DNA of 64,000 bases, from contig NW_005434589.1 in NCBI RefSeq assembly GCF_000315625.1, positions 214,865-278,864 of the forward strand, given 5' to 3'. Source of the DNA: Guillardia theta CCMP2712 (Eukaryota > Cryptophyceae > Pyrenomonadales > Geminigeraceae). The notes under the pieces are model-generated. The model did no database searches. It was not told where the DNA came from and saw only the letters and a list, made by a program, of their open reading frames with translations. The position numbers were made by a program, and so were the translations under genes. Below, in pieces: positions 55,959-64,000 of the stretch (positions within the stretch are counted from its first letter, which is position 1; each line of letters begins with the position of its first letter).

Positions 55959-56379
55959 TCTCTCTCCATGTCTTGCTGTCTGTTGTCTTGCTGTCTCTTG
56001 CTTGCTTGCTTGCTTGCTGTTGTCTGGTAGTTCGCGCCCGCATGGTATGTCATTCGCTTCTTGCAAATTAGAGGTGGGAGGGTGGGGTGATTCGAATGAG
56101 GGGTGTAGTTGATCTCTATTTGAAATATACCCATGAAGAATCAGTTGATAGTAGGGGTACTACTGCAGTCTTTGGAGATGGAATGTGGGTGGGTTGTACG
56201 ATCGTAGGGTCCGAAGAGTAGAGGTACTATTTCCGTCAAGCGAAAGTTTGTGTTGTGAAACTAAATACTTCTGATTTAAGTTTGACATTGCAAAGTACCA
56301 AAGTTCGGTTTGCCCTTCTTTTTCAGTCAATAAAACAAAAGTTCCCTGGCAATGGTGTCGGGGAGGAGATTGGGCAAAG

Positions 56380-56462
56380 GGAGAGAGGGGAGGGGAGGGG
56401 AGGGGAGGGGAAGAGAGGAGAGGAGAGGGGAAGGGAGGGGAGGGGAGGGGAGGGGAGGGGTT
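56380..56462. repeat. Purine microsatellite (GGGGA)n
   Basis: Imperfect GGGGA pentamers over about 80 bp, interrupted by GAGAGGAGAGGAGA. Strand-asymmetric purine tract. Confidence 0.9.
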
Positions 56463-56650
56463 GGGATGGGATCAGAGGGGAAGGCGCAGGATGATTTGCA
56501 ATGGGAGGAGAGGGAAGGGAGAGTTTTTCAAGCAGGTAGTACCCAGACTGATCCCAACGCAGCACGAAGATACTGCGTCTTATCAGTTTGCGAGCTTTCG
56601 CTTGTTTGCTTTGTCTCTTCGGTCCACAGACCTCTCAGTCAACAGCGACC

Positions 56651-58192
56651 ATGCAAGGAGGATCAGCTCCTGCTGTACGCGTGCTTGTGACCGGTGCGAG
56701 CGGGTGAGAAATGTTGCCATGGGCGAGGAGCAGGAGGGAGTCTCTTGCTGACGAGGTGTGAAGTTATCTAGGACAGTTCTTGTTGGACGCCATTCAAGCT
56801 CACAATGGTGTGGCTTCGTAACTTGCCCTGCTCGACCTCTGACCCCTGTGAAGCTGGCAACCAGGATCCGAGCATCGTCTGTGCGGGGACCTTCGGCTCT
56901 CGAGCAGGAGGCATCCCCGCCAACATGACGGGAATCCAAATGGACATGACGGTGAGGAGGGGAGGGGAGGGGCGGGGAGGAGGAAGAAATCGCCGGATTG
57001 AGGGGAGATGGGACAAGGGGGAGAGAGGCGGAGAGCAAGGAGCATGAGGGAGGAATGACTGACTGACTGACTGTCTTGGCTTCAGAGCGCTTCATCTATC
57101 CACAAAGGGGTGGAAGATTTTCGCCCGGATGTTGTCGTCAACCTTGCCGCCATGTCCGCTCCTGCTGCTTGCGAGAAGCAGCAGGAGGAGGCAGAGGCTA
57201 TCAACGTCCCCACCGCCCTCCTGGATGCGCTGCTGCAGGTGTTGGAGGACGGCGGCGCTTCCAGGAGGTGATGTTGAGCAGGTGAAGAGCGACGCGCTGT
57301 TCGTTCAAGTGTCAACCGACCAGATCTTCGATGGGCAACATCCGGTCTACGACGAGGAGAGCGTGAGATTCGTTCCTCTCAGCTTCTCCCTTCCTCCTCT
57401 CCTCGCATCCTACTCCCCTCCTTCCTCCACCTCTCACCCTGTCCTCTCTTCGCAAGCTCAACTCATGGCAGGACGCGCTCCCTGTTAACCAGTACGGGAA
57501 GACGAAGCTGCGCTTCGAGGTCTCCTACTTTCTTGCTCAAGTTTGCTCCTCATGTCTTATCTTGGCCAGCAAGTCTTGCGCGATCGATGGCCCAACCACG
57601 TCATCCTCCGATCGTCTCTCATCTATGGGCCCAACCCCCCCCGGGAGTGCGTGAGGACCGGGTCCTTCCTGCAGGTTCAACCTCCCCCCTTCCCCCAAAT
57701 CTTCTTGTTACCTTGACCATTCCTTCAGTTCCTCGACGAGTCACTTGCCAAGGCCACAGCAGAGCAGCCGGTTTCGCTCTTCGGAGACGAGGTCCATAGC
57801 CTCCTCCTCCTCCTCCTCCTCCTCCTCCTCATGCGTCATCAGGTTCGATGTCCTATCTACGTCAATGACGTCGTCGCCATCCTCCTAGTATTCATTCTTC
57901 ACGCAAAGGAGGTCTTTTTCTTCTCCTCTCCTGCTCTGCTCTCCCCCGGCTCATTCGAGCATCAGTGTATGTCAGCACCCCTCACAAGGACGTTGAGCAT
58001 GGGAGGACCGGAGAGGCTCTCACGCGTCGCCATGGGAGAGATTGTCAGCAGGTCTCTGTCTCTCCCTCCTTCTCCTCCTACTGACGTCCTTGCAGCATTC
58101 GCGGCTACTCTTCGGACAGGATCAAGTCTGTCCGACGCGCAGAGTTGCAGCTGGGCTTCACGAGCCCCCTGGACATCTCGATGAGGAGGTAA
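56651..58192 (+). CDS. Extended SDR protein, RmlD / MAT2B-like
   Basis: The family includes dTDP-4-dehydrorhamnose reductase and the regulatory beta subunit of methionine adenosyltransferase 2. After MQGGSAPAV the Rossmann motif appears (RVLVTGASG, split by an intron), then GQFLLDAI, DFRPDVVVNLAAMSAP, INVPTALLDALL, FVQVSTDQIFDGQHPVYDEE, the catalytic-type motif in PVNQYGKTKL (YxxxK), ILRSSLIYGPNPP, VRCPIYVNDVV and a C-terminus GYSSDRIKSVRRAELQLGF before the TAA at 58190-58192. Eight or so exons with short introns. The Tyr and Lys of the SDR active site are present. The exact reaction cannot be told from sequence alone. Confidence 0.8.
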
Positions 58193-58502
58193 CAAGAGGA
58201 GGAGGCGAAGGCGCCAGGCTGACGAGAGCAGTGACAAGTTGACGTCACTGCCATGGGTGAAAGAGATTCTTCCCCAAGGCACCACCTTCTTCCGCGAGGC
58301 AGCCAAGAAGGAACTTTTAGAGAGCCGCACGTGAAGCTGTCGGGAGATTTTTTCCTTTGAATGCACTCTGACCTCTCTGGCTATCTTTGCTTCTTTGAGC
58401 TCCCGTCGTCAAAGTCCCACGGGAAAAACTCCGAGGGCGAGTGCTGCCGTTTACGCCCTGACGTGTCATACGTGATCTGTGAAAGATATTAGGGGAATAT
58501 GA

Positions 58503-61500
58503 TCAAGCAAAAACCAGCGCATTAGAAAGATCGAAACGTTCTCCTTCTCCTCTGAACCTTTCCCCCCTCCTGCTCACCTCAGCAAATTGATCATCAAAAT
58601 TTGTTTGGTTATCGAGCGTTGGCCACTCGGTCTGAGTGTTATAGGTATCGCCCTTGTAAGCTGCTTCCTCCTCGGCAAAGGCATCGCTTCCCTTAATCTG
58701 CTCGCATGGAATTACCAAACAGCAATGAAGAGAGGTCCCCATACCTCGCGCATCAGATTCTGAAGACTGGTGGACGATGAGTTCCACATCTCCTCGTAGA
58801 ACCCGACCTGTGCCGTTAGTCAGGATTTCAACTGTCACCAACACTACTGAGGATTTCTGACGGAAGTGGCAGAGGTGAAAATGAATCAAAGAAACTCATA
58901 CCATCAATCGCCGAAGAGTTCGCATCGCAGGGACTCTGATCAACTCCACTGAGTGTCTGTTGACAAAGTTGTATCAGCTCATGGCACAAGGTAAAGGCGA
59001 TCGGAGATCGTCGACATGCGCACCTTGACAGCCGCTCAACGGTCGGGAGAGCTTCTCGGATGATAATCGGACCAACCTCCTCCAGCCGATCGAGAGTTAA
59101 TTGCTGCAGAATGAAAGCTGCCTGTTTCCCCAAGCTCGCATCAGGTACATGGGAAATCATCTTACAGATCTCACTTGGAAGAAACTGCTCAGTGTAGTGG
59201 GCGAAGTGCTTTCTCTGCTCACGAGCCGGTGGATCTGAGAGATTGCCTGCACCTTCGACATGCCTGTGAGACATCGAATGCAAGATGAATGCTCTTTACC
59301 TCAGTGTCCAGCAGGTACGACTGAAGGTGTTTCTGACAGTGAGGGCGATCAGTTGAAAAAGGAGCAGCAACATTACAAACATGTTCTGTTAGCGAACCCC
59401 ATGATGCGAGAGCTTCAGCCTGCATGCTGCATGAGCGGGTCCAACAGAACAAATTCATCGCTCACTTGATGCACAATCATATCAGATTGCAGCAAGCGAC
59501 ATGTTGTCTTCAAAACACCCTGCAAGTTCCTCTCACTTCATGAAGATGGCATTTTCCTGCTCTTGCTACCTTCTTGAGCAACTCCTCCCTGATACTCTCC
59601 TGCACATTTGAGCTCTGTCAGCTCCCCAACAGATCAAATCTGGAAAGGAAATATTTACCTCTTTTAACATTTCACAGAAAGCCCTTCCAGCCTGTTGATG
59701 GTTTTAGGGACTAATCAATGACCCAATTTAGCAACCTGGCGCGCAACCATGTTGCTTCGGCTTTGTCCCAGAGCAACCATTCGATCCAAAAACTGGACAC
59801 AGAATCGTCAAAATGAACGGCAGACGAAGCTCAGCTTGATTCAAGTCCAAGAGATTTCCAACTCACATGTTTGTTCTGGGATATTGCATGACGATGAGCT
59901 TTCACCAACGTAATCCGATACATCGCAAGTCCAACGAAATTCAGAACCTAAAACGTGACGTCAGGATGATAAGTAGTGTATAAAGGCTTGGGCCTGACTT
60001 TGACGTTTTGTGACTCTGATAACTCGGCTAAAGCTCGAAAAACGCCTCCCTGTCCAAATCACATCATTCTTCTGAGAAAAGCTGATTCAAGGGATTCTCA
60101 CAACCAAATGAATCAATTTGAAAATGATCTCAGGGGATACAGAAAGATCAGACGATTTACCTCCACTAGTCGATCCCGGTATTCTCGTCGGAGTAAGCAA
60201 TTCGCTTTGTGAAAAATCAATCCACGCAGAGCACAAGAGAAGGTTTCAAAAAGTGCAAACCGATTAATTCCGCAGCTTGTTCTTGATCTTCTTGTCTAGC
60301 ACTGTCATAGTCCAGAGCACAACAACAGCAAGGCGCAAAACAAAATGAAGTGATCAACCAAAATGTCAGAAAAGATGTCGCCTGATTTAGGACTCGATAC
60401 CTGTATGCCATCGTGATCAAAGGTGCTACACCTCTGCCCAATATATCCACGTCCTCTGCAGAACATTAAATATCAGCAACCAGAACATTTCAGACAAAAG
60501 CAACAAGAACCGGATTCTCCTGGCGTGGTTGCTGCCAGCAGTAGCGGAGCCTGGCGATCAGTCCCGTCAGCTGCAGACTAGTACTCAAATGGTACATTAC
60601 TTGCTCTCCAGATCCTGAGGAGTTGAGAAGGACAGAGTAGAACGCATGAGATACACCCTCCTACAACAAGGAAGACTTCAGCTTCAAGCTTCTATCTTAC
60701 AAGAATCTGAACCTGCTCCCTCACTCTTCTGAGAGCCTGCATACCCCACATTCAGAATCAATCATGTAGAATCAGGATCCTTGCCTGAAGGTTGTGATTC
60801 AGTGGACGCGACGGCGCTGTGTTGTAAGCGATCCATGGGTGCTGCAATGCTCGCTCTGTTCTGTGGTCACTTTGGAATTCCAGCGATCCTCGATTGTATC
60901 ACCTGCTGTCATCCTCTGCTTCGGATCTCTGCGCAGTAACTGTCGGATGAAATCCTGTGCAAAAGAACAGATGTCATATGTCACACACTTCGATTAAGCC
61001 ATTTGCTCATACCTTGGCTTCTGGAGAAACGCGATCAAGGTACTGTTCACTGTAGTTGCACTCAGAAATCTTCTTGTACAAAATTTCTCTGTGTCGATGC
61101 CTGCAACCTGCATAAGCGGTGCAAAAGCGTTTTGTGTATCACATAATCAGCCAATCTCACCGTGAGATTGGCTGATTATCTTTGTCTCTGTCCGGGACAG
61201 AGAAAGGGAAAACCCCAGACATCCAAGTGTACACCAACACTCCAACACTCCACATGTCCGCTGAAGTGTCGTAGCCCGTACTCTCAATCACCTTGCACAA
61301 CTTTCAGGCCTGATAAATCATGGATGCACCTTACTTCGGGAGCCACATACTCGGGAGTTCCTCGACCGGCAACCAGCTTGTCGCCCCTCCTACATAGACG
61401 AATTTCTATCAGGTCACAGTCAGCAGAGATGACGAACTCGCCTCAGTAGCTGAGCAAGACCAAAATCAGCTAACTTCAATTCGGAGTCCGGGTCCCGTGA

Positions 61501-62585
61501 AGCAAATAGAATATTCTCACACTTGATGTCACAATGAACCAACCCACGTTTGTGGCAATGTGCAAGTGCCGACAGGATCTGTCTGCAGTAACGAACGGCA
61601 GCTGCTTCGGTAAAAACCCCATCGCTGTGAACCTTTTCCACGATATCCCCCCCATGGGCCAGTTCAAGGACCAGGCACAATGCTCGATCTTCATCGAAAT
61701 AATCTTTGAGCTGGATGATATTCTTGTGGTCTACCATCTTGAGGATCTCTGCGTGCATCGGATTCGCCTCTGCAGCAGTTACTTCGTTCTTCACGATGAT
61801 CTTGAATGCAACCTCTTCACCCGTCAATTTAGAGAAGCCTCGCCAAACCGTGGCGTAATTACCCCCACCCATCTTGACCTTCCTCCCATCAGGAGTACGA
61901 TAAAAATCATAATGGTCTAGAAGCCTACGTTTCATGGCGCCACCGTTGTTAGGTTGAGGCGCTGACTGTGAAGGATTCGGCATGGCAGCGACAGGCTGAG
62001 AGTGAAACCCAGGAAGTCCATGCCAGCTGACAGCCACTTGATTTTGCATACCGCCATTCCCCTGTGGCATCATATGTTGCTGCATTGATTGATTATTGTC
62101 CACAATCTATTCATGGAACGAGTCAGGCATAGACAAAACGATTGATCCCGAATACACAGATCTTGAAAGATTCGCGACTCAAGCTCAACGACAGCGTTTA
62201 CGAGACGAGGCTTTGATTACATCAAAATTCAAAACAATTCGATATCAAGATCATATGAGGAGGGAGCTGATGTTAAAGGGGCAGCAGCATTCACAACAAG
62301 CTTCACTACCACAAAGCAACGGCTCAGCATACGAGCAAGAAACATGCTACAACCAAGCAACGAGGGGCAGATAACAAGTTAATCAGATTAGAGGATAGAT
62401 GGCCAGATTAGAATATGAGAGCCATGATTCACCTGAGAATTTCCCATGTGTGTTCCCCCTTGATTCTGGTACATGTAGCCCCCATCGGAATTTCCGACTG
62501 GGACCATATTGCTGTTTGGCATCTGATAGTTCTGCATCTCACCCATTCCTTGCTGGTAGTAGCCATACTGATTAGACCCGTCCAT
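58503..62585 (-). CDS. Serine/threonine protein kinase with Gln-rich N-terminus and probable armadillo-like C-terminal region
   Basis: Exon 1 (62585-62433) encodes a Gln/Asn/Met-rich start (MDGSNQYGYYQQGMGEMQNY). After a 326-nt intron the kinase domain follows: Gly loop GGGNYATVWRG, VAFKII (Lys), hinge LVLELAHGGD, catalytic loop GLVHCDIKCENILF, LADFGLAQLL (DFG), GTPEYVAPE (APE), DMWSVGVLVYTWMSGVFPF, REILYKKISE, FIRQLLRRDPKQRMTA and HPWI. The overall look is CAMK-like. The catalytic loop reads HCD instead of HRD, and KCEN instead of KPEN. Further short exons down to 58503 encode helical segments (GVAPLITMAYR, NFVGLAMYRITLVKAHRHAI, LGKQAAFILQQLTLDRLEEV) resembling armadillo/HEAT helices, ending SNALVFA. 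One gene is my reading; two adjacent genes are possible, with a break near 60.4 kb. Confidence 0.65.
61143..61179. other. Perfect 18-bp inverted repeat centred on a 5' splice site
   Basis: Arms 61143-61160 and 61162-61179 are exact reverse complements (ATAATCAGCCAATCTCAC and its complement) with one base, 61161, between them. On the coding (minus) strand base 61161 is the last base of the kinase exon ending ..QPISR, and the intron GTGAGA.. starts at 61160. The transcript would fold into a hairpin with the splice donor at its tip. Confidence 0.9.
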
Positions 62586-63380
62586 GTTGCTGACAAGTCC
62601 TTTCCCTGCCCAGAGCGCACAAACTATTCGGAACCCTCCCGCTGGGGTTGGCCCGCAAACAGGTACCTTCTTCTTCCCTCAAGTTGTGTCAGACAGCACA
62701 TGAAGGTTGCATCTCTTTCACACTCATTCTTGCAAGCACTGCGGGTAAGAGAACAAAGGTGTGGAGGTGTAGGAGGACGAGGAGAATGTGGACTGCTGTT
62801 GCCGACCAGCCAAGATCGCCATGCGCGGTCTGCAGCCTCAGACTTGGTTTGGAGGCAAATACTGGTGGGGGTAGTCATTCCTAGAGGGTGGGGGTAATCA
62901 GTGCAGTTGTGGGGGTACTATCCAGTGACCGAACAGGGGTACCTTGACATAGTTAATTGAGGGTCATGGTGGTCTGTGAAGGGTGGGACGAATCAACTTC
63001 GTTCCTTCAGGGGGTGGTCCATCGGGAATCCAGGGTGCAAGTAGGGTACATGTGTATTTCGTGGGGTGGGGTCGATAAGCAGAAGGTAGGGGTAGAAAAA
63101 AACATGAACGGGTAGGGTATGGAAAGTGTTCAAAGACACAGGGGTGGGTAGAACAATTCAGGGAGTGATGGGGTACACCACAAAGCCAATTTTTGATGGT
63201 TTAAAATAGGTAAGGCAGTGAAATCTGCATAAAACCTGGGTAGGGGTACTATTTAAGGGGTAGGGGTAGTCACCCACAGGGTGCATCCAGGGAGCGAGAG
63301 TGGCAATGAGAACGAGTTCTGTGAGAGCTTGCGGTGATGCATGTATGGTGTGAACCACTCAGTGCCAAAATTCTTTTCTA
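62586..63380. other. G-rich spacer
   Basis: Positions 62860-63290 are G-rich on the plus strand (GGGGGTA, GGGTAGGGGTA words), the reverse complement of the C-rich spacer composition seen elsewhere. The two flanking minus-strand genes may use part of it as promoter or 3' flank. No gene. Confidence 0.45.
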
Positions 63381-64000
63381 TTAAACAGCTACACAACTCA
63401 TCGGTCTCGGATTATCAACATTGCAGCTTCTAATCCCCATATCCTCTAACATCATCATGTTACTACCCATTTCATAAACATCCTTGTTGTTATCTTGATT
63501 AAATTCTTCTGTCTGGTCTGACATTTCATCCGGCAGTTGTGAAGGCCAAACACTCCACAATGCCACATCCTTTGTGCCGCAATGTACATTGGCTCCTGTG
63601 TTGCTACAATCTCGGCTCTCCCATTCGTGCGGTAAACGCTCTGCCTCTTCATCGTCTTGTTCGCAGTCCATTTTCCCCGAGGGTACCACTGATGACAGAG
63701 AAGAGGAATTCGCAAAAGAAGCCTTTCTCAGTATGTCTTTAACGATCTTGTCCGGAGGTTGATACAACACAACAGCATACACTTTCGAAACAAAAAATTA
63801 TTCTTCAAGAACCATCAAAACAATCTCACTTACTGTTGTTCGCGCTGGTCGGTGGTAGAAATGCTTTTGCAGGTTCCAATAGATGATCCTGCATAGTGAT
63901 CTGCAGTACAGTTGAAGGTCAGGTTATTCTAGTGGCATACAAAGACATGGGGCAACCTTGCTACACTGTCCAAGCTTTCGAGCAAAATCTTCGGTATTCA
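63381..64000 (-). CDS. 3' end of an unrecognised gene running off the window edge
   Basis: The last exon, read on the minus strand from about 63780 to the stop at 63381, encodes LYQPPDKIVKDILRKASF, an acidic part (CEQDDEEAERLPHEWESRD, EMSDQTEEFNQDNNKD) and MGSNMMMLEDMGIRSCN. Upstream pieces include MQDHLLEPAKAFLPPTSANN near 63890 and NTEDFARKLGQC near 63990, separated by likely short introns. No family recognised. The 5' part lies beyond the window. Confidence 0.45.

Larger units (their letters stand above)
55397..56650. other. Spacer between diverging genes
   Basis: Ordinary to pyrimidine-rich sequence with two local repeats listed separately (55843-55958 and 56380-56462). No gene supported. 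Confidence 0.4.

Noticed and set aside
1-64000. CRISPR arrays, bacterial operons, ribosomal RNA genes
   Set aside because: None seen. The genes are spliced and eukaryotic, and tandem repeats present are microsatellites or degenerate spacer arrays without CRISPR geometry.

Overview
The window looks like nuclear DNA of a unicellular eukaryote whose genes are dense in introns, most of them 45 to 60 nt with GT..AG ends. A cryptophyte alga such as Guillardia theta is my best guess. That is inference from gene content, intron style and a signal-peptide-like leader on a glutaminyl-tRNA synthetase; I could not run a search. Two 100-N gaps (31951-32050 and 49194-49293) mark it as a draft scaffold.

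Layout, left to right. Ribosomal protein S7 (1.0-1.8 kb, +). PP2A scaffold subunit A with a one-base frameshift (4.1-6.4 kb, +). A giant predicted secreted protein with RCC1-like repeats and cysteine-rich GCC2/GCC3-like repeats (6.9-14.0 kb, +). PiT-family phosphate transporter copy 1 (15.0-16.8 kb, +). Glutaminyl-tRNA synthetase (17.6-20.8 kb, -). Pure pyrimidine and purine microsatellites (20.9-21.6 kb). A small single-pass membrane protein (22.1-23.1 kb, +). An EEP-fold nuclease/phosphatase-like protein (23.5-25.8 kb, -). A long C-rich spacer with a 41-copy pentamer repeat. Dihydroorotate dehydrogenase (28.7-31.2 kb, +). A DMAP1/SWC4-like chromatin subunit across a gap (31.6-33.9 kb, -). 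An unknown membrane protein (about 35-36 kb, -).

From 36.6 to 52.3 kb there is a segmental duplication about 10.4-10.9 kb apart. Block A (about 36.66-41.88 kb) and block B (about 46.23-52.25 kb) each hold, in order, a 2H-phosphoesterase gene (+), a 2OG-Fe(II) oxygenase gene (-) and a PiT phosphate transporter (-). In block A the phosphoesterase gene is a deletion-bearing pseudogene. In block B it is intact and encodes a LOTUS/OST-HTH, SAM, coiled-coil and 2H phosphoesterase protein, which I regard as the most interesting gene here. A Ty1/copia reverse-transcriptase relic lies between the blocks. The right end carries a coiled-coil membrane protein (-), an RmlD/MAT2B-like reductase (+), a protein kinase with a probable armadillo-like C-terminal region (-), and the 3' end of an unrecognised gene running off the edge (-).

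Two kinds of spacer recur between genes and are not explained by ordinary features. One is C-rich and strand-asymmetric, full of CCCCACC/ACCCTACCCC words. The other forms 0.1-0.75 kb GC-rich islands dense in short palindromes (CCGG, GGCC, GTAC) and in GACTC/GAGTC/ACTGAG words. Comparing blocks A and B suggests the islands vary fast and that short insertions of the same vocabulary are accumulating in the pseudogene next to one of them.

The genes are mostly unrelated housekeeping functions: translation, PP2A signalling, phosphate uptake, pyrimidine synthesis and chromatin. They do not form one pathway. Splice models were drawn by eye from family conservation; those marked approximate should be read as such.
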